DNA from: Streptomyces djakartensis
GTDB lineage: Bacteria > Actinomycetota > Actinomycetes > Streptomycetales > Streptomycetaceae
Length of the DNA: 64,000 nt
Reading direction: 5' to 3'
Assembly: GCF_014651075.1 (NCBI RefSeq)
Contig: NZ_BMWE01000017.1
Coordinates: 86,617-150,616, forward strand
The position numbers were made by a program, and so were the translations under genes. A model generated the notes under the pieces. That model searched no databases. It had not been told where the DNA came from and worked only from the letters and a program-made list of their open reading frames with translations. This document shows, piece after piece, positions 25,259-34,061 of this stretch (positions within the stretch are counted from its first letter, which is position 1; the number at the start of each line of letters is the position of its first letter).

Positions 25259-25476
25259 CTTGGATCTCCCCGCGTGGGTCTCCTCGCGCTGTTCCCGCGC
25301 CTTGGCGCGCCAGTCTGCCAGGCCCGCGTGAGCTGCGGGTAAGCCTGTGGAAACGGCTCCTTCCGCTTTGTTCCCGGCTGTGGACGATGACATCGACGCC
25401 GTGCCGGTGCCGTGCGGTTCTCCGTTCCGGAGCGTCGACCACAGTGGACAAGTCGGGCAACTGGGATGATCTCGGC

Positions 25477-26271
25477 ATGATGCGAACCGATGGGTACCTC
25501 CTCGACAACCGGCAGACCGAGGCGGCAGAGCACTACAGCGCCTTCGCCGCTCTCTTCGACCCCACGACGTTCCGGCATCTCGAAGCGCTCGGAGTCGGAT
25601 CCGGCTGGCGGTGCTGGGAGGTCGGGGCCGGCAACGTCTCCGTGGTGTCCTGGCTGGCGAAGAAGGTCGGCCCGACCGGACGGGTCGTGGTGACCGACCC
25701 CGACCCCTCACGGCTCGCTCCGGCGCCCCGGCCGCCCGTCCAGACGCTCGTGCACGACCTCTGCCGACGGGTCCCGCCGGGAGAGGACTTCGACCTGGTG
25801 CACGCCCGCCTCGCGCTCGTCCAGGTGGCCGACCGGGAGCGGGCGCTGCGGACCCTGGCCAAGGCGCTGCGCCCCGGCGGCCGCCTCCTCGTCGAGGACG
25901 CCGACCCCACCCTGCAGCCCCTGCTCTGCCCTGACGAGCACGGCCCGGAGCAACAGCTCGCGAACCGGTTGCGGCAGGGCTTCCGGCGACTGCTCACCGA
26001 CCGCGGCACCGACCTTCCCTGTGGCCGCACCCTCCCACGCCTGCTCCGGGAAACCGGCCTGACCCGTGTCCAGGCAGACGCCTACTTCCCCCTCGCCTCG
26101 CCGGCCTGTGCCGCCCTGGAGGCCGTCACCATCCGCCAGATCCGGGACCAGCTGGTCACCGCGGGCCACGCGACGGACCAGGACATCGACCGCCACCTCG
26201 CGAACGTCGCGTCCGGCACCCTCGACCTGACGACGGCTCCGATGGTCTCGGCGTGGGGGCGGAAGCCGTAG
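25477..26271 (+). CDS. SAM-dependent methyltransferase
   Basis: A 264-residue protein with motif I CWEVGAGNVSVVSWLAKKVGP at about residues 45-65, an acidic strand-2 end (VVVTDPDPSRL), VHDLCRRVPPGEDFDLVHARLALVQV for motif IV, and a post-motif ALRPGGRLLVEDADP. This is the UbiE/Methyltransf_25 style of small-molecule methyltransferase. Its substrate is unknown. Two consecutive ATG codons (25477, 25480) are present; no strong ribosome binding site distinguishes them. Confidence 0.75.
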   Translation: MMRTDGYLLDNRQTEAAEHYSAFAALFDPTTFRHLEALGVGSGWRCWEVGAGNVSVVSWLAKKVGPTGRVVVTDPDPSRLAPAPRPPVQTLVHDLCRRVPPGEDFDLVHARLALVQVADRERALRTLAKALRPGGRLLVEDADPTLQPLLCPDEHGPEQQLANRLRQGFRRLLTDRGTDLPCGRTLPRLLRETGLTRVQADAYFPLASPACAALEAVTIRQIRDQLVTAGHATDQDIDRHLANVASGTLDLTTAPMVSAWGRKP

Positions 26272-26640
26272 CCACAGGAGCCGTGCGGCTCGGGCCGTCC
26301 CGGCCGAGGCCGTCAGTTCTTCTCGGGCAGGACTTGTCCTGGGCTGTTTGATCCGGCCTGCGGGTGCCGGGTTGTCTGGGGTCGTCGGTTCGGCCCGCGG
26401 CCTGGCCTCGTCTCCGGCCGCTGGGTCGGACCCGAGAGGCCGGATCGTCCATAGCCACCAGTTCATCCTGGCAGTTCGCCTTCGGGCGGTGGGCGGGGCC
26501 GGTATGCGGCAGTTCGCCTTCGGGTGGTTGGCACGGCCGGGATGCGGCAGCAGCCCGCCCGGGGCCGGTGAGCCGTCCCGGGTGGCGGCCCGGCCCGGGG
26601 CGGGTGCCCGGCCGGCTGTGGTCCGCCGGGCGGGCGGTCG
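26272..26640. other. 369-bp gap with a two-copy 38-bp repeat
   Basis: No gene is seen here. GCAGTTCGCCTTCGGG begins at 26471 and again at 26509, so a 38-bp unit is present twice (26471-26546) with several substitutions. The rest is GC-rich sequence without an obvious terminator or promoter. The region lies between the stops of a methyltransferase gene and the psuG-psuK operon, which converge. Confidence 0.5.
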
Positions 26641-27585
26641 TCAATCCGGCGGGGGCGGTCTGCCGCCCACCCGTTCGACCGCCCTCGCACCCGCCCGGCA
26701 GCCCTCCTCCGCGGCCTCCTCGGGGCCCGCACCCGAGAGCAGCGCGGCGAGGAACGCGCCGGTGAAGGCGTCACCGGCGCCGGTGGTGTCCCGTGGCGTC
26801 GCCGGTACGGCGGGAACGCGGGCGGACACCTTCCCCGAGCGGGCCACCACCGCCCCCTCGTGGCCCTGTTTGACGACCACCAACGGGACGCGCAGACTCA
26901 GCTCCGCCGCCGCCTCGGCCGCGTCGGCCAGACCCGTCAGCAGGCACGCCTCGTCCCGGCTCGGCAGCAGGACGTCCACGCCCTCGACGAGCGCGAGGAA
27001 GCGCCCGGCGCCCAGCTGCCCGAGGAAGCCGGCCGACGCCGGGTCCAGGCTCACCGGCACACCACGCGCGCGTGCGGCCCGCACCGCCACCGCCACCAGG
27101 CCGCGACTCGGTTCCGAGAACAGCAGATAGCCCGACAGATGCAGCCGGGCCACCCCGTCGAGCAACGCGTCCGACCAGTCGGCGGCTCCCAGCCGCAGCG
27201 ACGCGCCGCTGTCGGTGAGGAACGTCCGCTCCGCCGAAGCGCCCCCGTCCACCAGACAGATCACCGTGCCGGTCGGCACCTCGGGGTCGACCACGAGCCG
27301 CGGAGCCACCCCATGGGTCAGCAGTTCACGCTCGTGCCAGGCAGCGGCCTCCGCCCCCACACGCCCGAGCAGCCGCACCTCCGCCGCACCCCGGTGCGCG
27401 GCCCAGCACGCCACGTTGGCGCCGGCCCCGCCCGGCACCGTTCCAATCGAGGCGGCCGTGTCCGTCCCGGCCGCGAGCGGTCCCCGATGCCGCGCGACGA
27501 CGTCGGTGATGACGTCCCCGACCACCAGCAGCGCACCGGCCCCCGCCGAACGGGCCACGTGCCCCGTGCGGGCGGCCCCGCTCAT
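26641..27585 (-). CDS. psuK: PfkB-family kinase, probable pseudouridine kinase
   Basis: A 314-residue ribokinase-fold kinase. The N-terminal LLVVGDVITDVVARH, the GGAGANVACW loop and the C-terminal anion hole and catalytic base (DTTGAGDAFTGAFLAAL) are clear. The gene overlaps psuG by 4 bp (27582-27585, ATGA), which is the usual fusion or pairing of pseudouridine kinase with pseudouridine-5'-phosphate glycosidase. It would phosphorylate pseudouridine so that PsuG can release uracil and ribose-5-phosphate. The substrate is assigned from context; the PfkB fold alone does not fix it. Confidence 0.8.
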   Translation of the reverse strand: MSGAARTGHVARSAGAGALLVVGDVITDVVARHRGPLAAGTDTAASIGTVPGGAGANVACWAAHRGAAEVRLLGRVGAEAAAWHERELLTHGVAPRLVVDPEVPTGTVICLVDGGASAERTFLTDSGASLRLGAADWSDALLDGVARLHLSGYLLFSEPSRGLVAVAVRAARARGVPVSLDPASAGFLGQLGAGRFLALVEGVDVLLPSRDEACLLTGLADAAEAAAELSLRVPLVVVKQGHEGAVVARSGKVSARVPAVPATPRDTTGAGDAFTGAFLAALLSGAGPEEAAEEGCRAGARAVERVGGRPPPPD

Positions 27586-28490
27586 CCCCGGGCCCAGGCC
27601 GCCGCGATCCGCGCCGCCAGTCGTACGTTGCCGCGGACCGCCGCCAGGTTGGCGCTCAGGGAGGCCCCGTCGGTGTGCCGCACAAGGTAATCGAGCAGGA
27701 AGGGCGTGACCGACTGGCCGCTGACCCCCTCCGTCTCGCACGCCTGCAACGCGTCCGCGAGCACACGCGCGTGCAGCTCCGGATCGAGCTGCTCCGCCTG
27801 AGGGACGGGATTGGCGACGATCAGCGCCGACTCCGGCCCGGCGAGCGCGTCCTGCGCCCGCATGACGTCCGCGACCTGCTCCGGCGTCCGCAGCGTCCAG
27901 TCCACCGGATGCCCCGAATCGGACAGATAGAAGCCGGGGAACCGGTCCGTGCCGTAACCGGCCACCGCGACACCCAGCGTCTCCAGCCGCTGCAACGTCG
28001 CCGGCACATCCAGGATCGACTTCACTCCGGCGCACACCACAGTGATCCGCGTCCGCGCCAGCAGCCCCAGATCGGCCGACTCGTCCTGCGTCACCGTCCA
28101 CTCCCGGTGCACCCCGCCGAGCCCACCCGTCGCGAACACCCGGATGCCCGCCAGCGCGGCCAGCAGCGCGGTCGCCGACACCGTGGTCGCCCCGCTCGCC
28201 CCGGAAGCCACCGCCGGCGGCAGGTCCCGGTGGCCCAGTTTGCGGATCCCGTCCTCGTTCGCGACGCGCTCCAGCTGCTCCTTGTCCAGTCCGACGTGGG
28301 GCCGCCCGTCCAGCACGGCGATCGTGGCCGGCACCGCGCCCTCCTGCCGCACGGTCGCCTCCAGCTCCAGCGCCACCCGCAGATTGCGCGGGCGCGGCAG
28401 CCCGTGGGCGATGATCGTGGACTCCAGGGCCACCACGGGGCGACGCGCGGCAACCGCCTCCCGCACTTCTTCGGACACCACCAGCACCAC
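27582..28490 (-). CDS. psuG: Pseudouridine-5'-phosphate glycosidase
   Basis: A 302-residue enzyme that cleaves the C-C glycosidic bond of pseudouridine 5'-phosphate to uracil and ribose 5-phosphate. Family marks are ALESTIIAHGLPRPRNL at the N-terminus, ASGASGATTVSATALLAALAGIRVFATGGLGGVHR in the middle, and VCAGVKSILDVPATLQRLETLGVAVAGYGTDRFPGFYL. It is the first gene of a two-gene operon with psuK. The GTG start has AGGAGG 7 nt upstream. No nucleoside transporter is adjacent, so substrate may come from internal RNA turnover. Confidence 0.9.
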   Translation of the reverse strand: MVLVVSEEVREAVAARRPVVALESTIIAHGLPRPRNLRVALELEATVRQEGAVPATIAVLDGRPHVGLDKEQLERVANEDGIRKLGHRDLPPAVASGASGATTVSATALLAALAGIRVFATGGLGGVHREWTVTQDESADLGLLARTRITVVCAGVKSILDVPATLQRLETLGVAVAGYGTDRFPGFYLSDSGHPVDWTLRTPEQVADVMRAQDALAGPESALIVANPVPQAEQLDPELHARVLADALQACETEGVSGQSVTPFLLDYLVRHTDGASLSANLAAVRGNVRLAARIAAAWARG

Positions 28491-28596
28491 GCGCCTGCCT
28501 CCTGTCAGTAGGTCAGTCGGTCTCCCTCATCTCTGGCGGGCGGCGCGCCGCGCCAAACCCTTGCGGGCCGTCGGGGACGTCACCAGCCTTGAGTGC

Positions 28597-29025
28597 ATGA
28601 CGGACCACACAGCACGTCTTGACCACGTCGTCCTCTGGGTGCGCGACCCGGTCGCCGCCGCCGACTTCTACGAGAAGGCCGTCGGACTGGAGACGCTCAG
28701 ACTCACCGAGTTCGCCGCGGGCGAGGCGCCCTTCCCCTCCGTGCGCGTCAACGACGAGACCATCCTCGACCTCATGCCGCTGACCTTCGCGGAACACATG
28801 ACGATGCTGCCCGGTGCCGCCGACAGCGCCGGTCACCCCGTCAACCACGTCTGCCTCTCGCTGCCCCACGGCGAATTCGACGCCCTCCTCAGCCGCCTCC
28901 AGGAGCGCTCCGTACCGGTGTCGGACCTCTCGTACGACTCCTTCGGGGCCCGGGGCAAGGCCAGGCGCAGCTTCTACTTCCGCGACCCGGACGGCAACGT
29001 CTTCGAGGCGCGGCACTACGACTGA
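28597..29025 (+). CDS. Glyoxalase/bleomycin-resistance (VOC) family protein
   Basis: A 142-residue VOC-fold protein with one beta-alpha-beta3 pair. It shows RLDHVVLWVRDPVAAADFYEKAVGLETLRL at the start, NHVCLSLPHGEFDALLSRL in the middle and FYFRDPDGNVFEARHYD at the end. The His of LDHV, the His of NHV and the Glu of FEARH are plausible metal ligands. Such proteins range from glyoxalases to dioxygenases and resistance proteins, so the reaction is unassigned. It is monocistronic and divergent from psuG. Confidence 0.8.
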   Translation: MTDHTARLDHVVLWVRDPVAAADFYEKAVGLETLRLTEFAAGEAPFPSVRVNDETILDLMPLTFAEHMTMLPGAADSAGHPVNHVCLSLPHGEFDALLSRLQERSVPVSDLSYDSFGARGKARRSFYFRDPDGNVFEARHYD

Positions 29026-29039
29026 CCGGGGCCGGGACC

Positions 29040-29594
29040 TCAGAAGAGAGGCTCGGGCAGCACCCCTTCCAGGGCGAGCAGCCTCCGCTTGGTCTCCAGG
29101 CCGCCTCCGAAGCCGCCGATGCCGCCGCCGCTCTCGACGACCCGGTGACAGGGCACCACGACCGGCAGCGGATTGGCGCCCATCGCCATGCCCACGGCCT
29201 GGGCCGCACCCGGCTGACCGACCCGCCGGGCCAGGTCGCCGTAGCCGACGACGGTGCCGTAGGGCACGTCCGAGGCCAGCTCGCGCAGGACCTCCCGGTT
29301 GAAGCCGGAGATCAGCGACCAGTCCAGCGGCAGGTCGAAGTCACGGCGCTCACCCGCGAGGTAGTCCTCGACCTGACGTATTGCCTCTGCCAGCAGCGGG
29401 GAGCCGGGCGCCTCGGCGGGCTCGGTGCCGAACCGCGCGGCCAGTCGCTGGACGGCCCGGTCCCGCACCGCGTCAGTGGCATGGAAAACCACGTTGACCA
29501 GGCCGTCCCCACTGGCGGCCAGCAGCAACGGCCCGATCCCGCTGTCGACGACCGCCCACACCACCCGCGGTTCGGCCTGTCCCTGACTGTCCAT
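29040..29594 (-). CDS. ogt: Methylated-DNA-protein cysteine methyltransferase
   Basis: A 184-residue suicide repair protein that transfers O6-alkyl groups from guanine to its own cysteine. The active-site VVPCHRVV is present, preceded by the helix-turn-helix PYGTVVGYGDLARRVGQPGAAQAVGMAMGANPLP. The N-terminal ribonuclease-like domain is complete. Length fits stand-alone Ogt proteins, without the AdaA part. The ATG start is at 29594. It lies 114 bp from the phosphodiesterase gene on the same strand. Confidence 0.9.
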   Translation of the reverse strand: MDSQGQAEPRVVWAVVDSGIGPLLLAASGDGLVNVVFHATDAVRDRAVQRLAARFGTEPAEAPGSPLLAEAIRQVEDYLAGERRDFDLPLDWSLISGFNREVLRELASDVPYGTVVGYGDLARRVGQPGAAQAVGMAMGANPLPVVVPCHRVVESGGGIGGFGGGLETKRRLLALEGVLPEPLF

Positions 29595-29707
29595 GCGCCC
29601 ACGGTACGACCCACCACTGACAACGCCCCGCTTTCCCGGACGGGCCGGGTCGCCGGCGACCGTCCGGGTGGCGTGCCGGCCGCGGCGGCCGACCCCCGCG
29701 CAGCGGC

Positions 29708-30583
29708 TCATCCGCCCACGGCCTCCCGCACCACGTCCGGCCTGTTCGTGATGATCCCGTCGACGCCGTACCGGGCGACCCGCTGGGCCGTCGCCGCGTC
29801 GTCCACCGTCCAGGTGAAGACCTCCAGCGGCCTGCCGTGCGGCCCGTCGAACGACTGGACCGTGGCGACGTACGCCGAGGAGAGTGTGCTGTGCGAGGGG
29901 TTGATCTGGTCGGCGAACCCGGCACAGACCGGGAGGTCCGCCACCCGCGGTGTTCCCAGGAGAGCCGTCTTCACCCCGGGCTTCAGCTCGTGCACCGTCC
30001 GCACGCTGCCCGCGCTGAAGCTCTGCACGATCAGCCGGCCCGACAGATGCGACGAGTCGAGCCAGCCCTCGTTGCTGAGGACCTTGAGCGTCTGCCGCTC
30101 GATGCCCGGATACAGCTCCGGGTTCTTGATCTCCAGGAGCAGCTTCTGGTGATGCCGCTCGACACGGTGCACGAACTGCTCCAGCGTCGGTACGCGCGCG
30201 CCCGCGTAGGCGGGGCCGAACCAGCTGCCCGCGTCGAGACGGGCTATCTCGGCGGCGGTGAAGTCCTTCACCTTCCAGGGGGCCCGGCCGGGGAAGACCT
30301 CCTCCACATCGGTGGTGCGCCGCAGGTTGTCGTCGTGCAGTACGACGAGCGCACCGTCCCTGGTCCGCTGGACGTCGTTCTCCACCCAGCGGATCCCCAG
30401 CTCGGCCGCCTTGTCCACGGCGGCCAGCGTGTTCTCGGGAGCGTGGGCCGAGGCACCGCGGTGTGCGATGACCAGCGGCGGGGTACCGGCCCCGGGCGCG
30501 GCGGCCGCGGGGGAGACGGGGAAGAGGAGAGCGGCGGTTCCCAGGAGTGCGGAGATGGAGGCGGCGGCGGCGCGCGCGTGCAT
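29708..30583 (-). CDS. Secreted glycerophosphodiester phosphodiesterase
   Basis: A 291-residue protein with a Sec-type signal peptide (residues 1-28, cleavage likely after an AAAA run). The GDPD catalytic pattern follows: VIAHRGASAHAPENTLAAVDKAAELGIRWVENDVQRTRDGALVVLHDDNLRRTT. The HRG and END/HDD residues bind the metal and phosphate. It would hydrolyse glycerophosphodiesters, or teichoic-acid-like polymers, outside the cell. It starts at an ATG with AGGAG upstream. It is divergent from the MHYT gene. Confidence 0.9.
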   Translation of the reverse strand: MHARAAAASISALLGTAALLFPVSPAAAAPGAGTPPLVIAHRGASAHAPENTLAAVDKAAELGIRWVENDVQRTRDGALVVLHDDNLRRTTDVEEVFPGRAPWKVKDFTAAEIARLDAGSWFGPAYAGARVPTLEQFVHRVERHHQKLLLEIKNPELYPGIERQTLKVLSNEGWLDSSHLSGRLIVQSFSAGSVRTVHELKPGVKTALLGTPRVADLPVCAGFADQINPSHSTLSSAYVATVQSFDGPHGRPLEVFTWTVDDAATAQRVARYGVDGIITNRPDVVREAVGG

Positions 30584-30739
30584 GCGGACTCCTCGCGTCG
30601 AGCGATCACGTCACGTACAGCTCAACTCTGACAGCGGAGGGTCAACGCGGGACGGGCGCAGGATGTCCACAGGCTGAACGGAAACGACCCGACTCCGCTC
30701 ACCGGTACCGCACAACTGGGGCAAGGCCGTGATTCTTTG

Positions 30740-30764
30740 CCGGAAAGTCGTTCGACCATTCCGG
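30740..30764. promoter_or_regulatory. Nested inverted repeat in the GDPD-MHYT intergenic region
   Basis: CCGGAA (30740-30745) and TTCCGG (30759-30764) are perfect inverted arms that enclose GTCGTTCGAC, itself an inverted repeat with a 2-nt centre. The 284-bp gap 30584-30867 contains no gene. A possible -10 (CATACT) follows at about 30772. It may be an operator for the MHYT gene; the evidence is structural only. Confidence 0.35.
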
Positions 30765-30867
30765 TGGGGGTCATACTCTCTGCGTCGACCCTGACCGCCG
30801 GCGCGGTCCTGGGAGGGGGCGCACATCGAACATCGCGAGACGTAAAGGGCGGGGAGGGCAGCCGCGT

Positions 30868-31737
30868 ATGCAGGGCACGGTCGACGGTTTCAGCTACGGC
30901 CTGGTCACACCCCTGGTGGCCTACCTCATGGCATGCCTCGGTGGCGCGCTCGGGCTGCGCTGCACGACGAGATCCATGCTCGTCGCCCAGTCCTGGCGCC
31001 CCGGCTGGCTGGCCCTCGGCTCGGCCGCCATCGGCTCCGGCATATGGACCATGCACTTCATCGCGATGATCGGGTTCACGGTCCGCGGCACTCCGATCCA
31101 CTACGACAAGTCGATGACCTTCGCGAGCCTGGCGATCGCGATCGTCATGGTGGGCGTCGGGATCTTCATCGTCGGCTACCGCGGAGCCCGTGGGACGGCC
31201 CTGTTCACCGGAGGCACCCTCACCGGCCTGGGCATCGCGTCGATGCACTACCTCGGCATGGCCAGCATGCGCCTCGACGGGAACCTGGAGTACAACACCT
31301 TCACCGTCGGCGTCTCGGTCCTGATCGCCATGGGCGCCGCCACCGCCGCCCTCTGGGCGGCCGGCCAGGTCCGGGGGTTCCTGTGGAGCGTGGGCGCCAG
31401 CCTCGTCATGGGGCTCGCCGTCACCGGCATGCACTACACCGGCATGGCCGCCCTCAGCGTCCACCTGCACGGCACGGGCCGACCCGCCTCGGGCGAGTCA
31501 CCGGCGTCCCTGCTCGCGCCGATGCTGATCGGCCCGCTCGCCTTCCTGCTCCTCGCGGGCGTCGTGGTGATGTTCGACCCGCTGATCGTCATGGGCACGC
31601 GCACCGTCGCGCCCGTCGAGCGGAGACCGGGCGTCCCCGCCCATGCGCACACCCACCACCACAACCCGCACCGCCTGCGGTTCCGCCCCCGCCGCGCCGT
31701 GGCGCACCGCGGCTCCCGCGCTCCGCAGAACCGCTGA
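30868..31737 (+). CDS. MHYT-domain integral membrane sensor-like protein without output domain
   Basis: A 289-residue protein with seven hydrophobic helices. Three MHYT repeats are visible: WTMHFIAMIGF, SMHYLGMASMRL and GMHYTGMAAL. The conserved Met, His and nearby residues have been proposed to bind a metal, possibly copper, or a small diatomic gas. No GGDEF, EAL or kinase output domain follows, and the protein ends with a basic, His-rich tail (HAHTHHHNPHRLRFRPRR). A stand-alone MHYT protein may signal through a partner or store metal. The ribosome binding site is a GGGGAGGG stretch. Confidence 0.85.
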   Translation: MQGTVDGFSYGLVTPLVAYLMACLGGALGLRCTTRSMLVAQSWRPGWLALGSAAIGSGIWTMHFIAMIGFTVRGTPIHYDKSMTFASLAIAIVMVGVGIFIVGYRGARGTALFTGGTLTGLGIASMHYLGMASMRLDGNLEYNTFTVGVSVLIAMGAATAALWAAGQVRGFLWSVGASLVMGLAVTGMHYTGMAALSVHLHGTGRPASGESPASLLAPMLIGPLAFLLLAGVVVMFDPLIVMGTRTVAPVERRPGVPAHAHTHHHNPHRLRFRPRRAVAHRGSRAPQNR

Positions 31738-31777
31738 TCGGAGCCCGTTGTCAGTGCAGGGTCGTACGGTGGATTCC

Positions 31778-33925
31778 ATGCGGCCCGTTTCCCACATCGA
31801 ACGCACGGTGGCGCCCATTGAGGTCGTCAGCCCCTACCAGCCGAGCGGCGACCAGCCGGCGGCCATCGCCGAGCTGGCCCGGCGCATCCAGGCGGGCGAG
31901 AAGGACGTCGTCCTCCTCGGCGCGACCGGCACCGGCAAGTCCGCCACCACCGCGTGGATGATCGAGAAGCTCCAGCGCCCCACGCTCGTGATGGCGCCGA
32001 ACAAGACGCTGGCCGCTCAGCTGGCCAACGAGTTCCGCGAGCTCCTGCCGAACAACGCGGTCGAGTACTTCGTCTCGTACTACGACTACTACCAGCCCGA
32101 GGCGTACGTCCCACAGTCGGACACCTACATCGAGAAGGACTCCTCGATCAACGAGGAGGTCGAGCGGCTGCGCCACTCCGCGACCAACTCGCTGCTCACC
32201 CGCCGCGACGTCGTCGTGGTCGCCTCGGTCTCCTGCATCTACGGCCTCGGCACCCCGCAGGAGTACGTGGACCGGATGGTTCCGCTCAAGGTCGGCGAGG
32301 AGATCGACCGCGACGAGCTGCTCCGCCGCTTCGTGGACATCCAGTACACGCGCAACGACATGGCGTTCACCCGCGGCACCTTCCGTGTGCGCGGCGACAC
32401 CATCGAGATCTTCCCGGTCTACGAGGAGCTGGCCGTCCGCATCGAGATGTTCGGTGACGAGATCGAGGCGCTGTCCACCCTGCATCCGGTCACCGGCGAG
32501 ATCATCAGCGACGACGAGCAGCTCTACGTCTTCCCGGCCTCCCACTACGTCGCGGGGCCCGAGCGCATGGAGCGGGCCATCAACGACATCGAGAAGGAGC
32601 TCGGCGAGCGCCTCTCGGAGCTGGAGAAGCAGGGCAAGCTCCTGGAGGCCCAGCGCCTGAGGATGCGCACCACGTACGACATCGAGATGCTCCGCCAGAT
32701 CGGCTCCTGCTCCGGCGTGGAGAACTACTCGATGCACTTCGACGGCCGCCTGCCCGGCTCCCCGCCCCACACCCTGCTGGACTACTTCCCCGACGACTTC
32801 CTGCTGGTCATCGACGAGTCGCACGTCACGGTCCCGCAGATCGGCGCCATGTACGAGGGCGACGCCTCCCGCAAGCGCACCCTTGTCGACCACGGCTTCC
32901 GGCTGCCCTCGGCCCTGGACAACCGCCCCCTGAAGTGGGAGGAATTCCAGGAGCGCATCGGCCAGACGGTCTACCTGTCGGCCACCCCGGGCAACTACGA
33001 GCTCTCCCGCTCGGACGGTGTCGTCGAGCAGATCATCCGCCCCACCGGCCTCGTCGATCCGGAAGTCGTCGTCAAGCCCACCGAGGGCCAGATCGACGAC
33101 CTGGTGCACGAGATCAGGCTGCGCACGGAGAAGGACGAGCGCGTCCTGGTCACCACGCTCACCAAGAAGATGGCCGAGGACCTCACGGACTACTTCCTGG
33201 AGCTCGGCATCCAGGTCCGCTACCTGCACAGCGACGTCGACACGCTGCGCCGTGTCGAGCTGCTGCGCGAGCTGCGCTCCGGTGAGTTCGACGTGCTGGT
33301 CGGCATCAACCTCCTGCGGGAGGGCCTCGACCTGCCCGAGGTTTCCCTGGTGGCGATCCTGGACGCAGACAAGGAGGGCTTCCTGCGCTCCGGCACCTCC
33401 CTGATCCAGACCATCGGCCGCGCCGCGCGCAACGTCTCGGGCCAGGTCCACATGTACGCGGACAAGATCACCCCGGCGATGGAGAAGGCCATCGAGGAGA
33501 CCAACCGGCGCCGGGAGAAGCAGATCGCGTACAACACGGAGCAGGGCATCGACCCACAGCCGCTGCGCAAGAAGATCAACGACATCGTCGCCCAGATCGC
33601 CCGCGAGGACGTCGACACCGAGCAGCTGCTCGGTTCGGGCTACCGCAAGGGCAGGAAGGACGGCGGAGGCACCAAGGCTCCCGTGCCCTCCCTCGGTGGC
33701 AGGGCGACCGAGGCCGCCAAGCCCGCCAAGGGCAGGGGCCGGGCCAAGGAGACGGTGCCGACCGACCGTCCCGCTGCCGAACTCGCCGAGCAGATCGAGG
33801 AGCTCACCACGCGCATGCGGGCCGCCGCCGCCGAGCTCCAGTTCGAGGTCGCGGCCCGGCTGCGCGACGAGGTCGCCGAGATGAAGAAGGAGCTGCGTCA
33901 GATGCGGGAGGCGGGACTGGCCTGA
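31778..33925 (+). CDS. uvrB: Excinuclease ABC subunit B
   Basis: A 715-residue helicase-like protein of nucleotide excision repair. It loads at damage delivered by UvrA and recruits UvrC. Walker A is GATGTGKS at about residues 47-54. The beta-hairpin region is YYDYYQPEAYVPQSDTYIEKDSSIN, the DEAD-like box is LLVIDESHV, and motif VI is QTIGRAARNV. The C-terminal UVR motif (LTTRMRAAAAELQFEVAARLRDEVAEMKKEL) contacts UvrC. A 45-residue Lys/Pro/Gly linker precedes it. uvrA and uvrC are in the same window but separate. It is followed by the Ter genes. Confidence 0.95.
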   Translation: MRPVSHIERTVAPIEVVSPYQPSGDQPAAIAELARRIQAGEKDVVLLGATGTGKSATTAWMIEKLQRPTLVMAPNKTLAAQLANEFRELLPNNAVEYFVSYYDYYQPEAYVPQSDTYIEKDSSINEEVERLRHSATNSLLTRRDVVVVASVSCIYGLGTPQEYVDRMVPLKVGEEIDRDELLRRFVDIQYTRNDMAFTRGTFRVRGDTIEIFPVYEELAVRIEMFGDEIEALSTLHPVTGEIISDDEQLYVFPASHYVAGPERMERAINDIEKELGERLSELEKQGKLLEAQRLRMRTTYDIEMLRQIGSCSGVENYSMHFDGRLPGSPPHTLLDYFPDDFLLVIDESHVTVPQIGAMYEGDASRKRTLVDHGFRLPSALDNRPLKWEEFQERIGQTVYLSATPGNYELSRSDGVVEQIIRPTGLVDPEVVVKPTEGQIDDLVHEIRLRTEKDERVLVTTLTKKMAEDLTDYFLELGIQVRYLHSDVDTLRRVELLRELRSGEFDVLVGINLLREGLDLPEVSLVAILDADKEGFLRSGTSLIQTIGRAARNVSGQVHMYADKITPAMEKAIEETNRRREKQIAYNTEQGIDPQPLRKKINDIVAQIAREDVDTEQLLGSGYRKGRKDGGGTKAPVPSLGGRATEAAKPAKGRGRAKETVPTDRPAAELAEQIEELTTRMRAAAAELQFEVAARLRDEVAEMKKELRQMREAGLA

Positions 33926-34061
33926 AGGCCGCCCTGTACGCGCCGTGTTGCAAGACCGACACAAAGTGCGCCCGGGCCAGGGCGCTGTCGGTCTTCCCTT
34001 CATAGGGTTCTGGTCAACCGCGACTTCGCGGCAGCAGGGGACGTTCGAGAGGGGATCAGCT

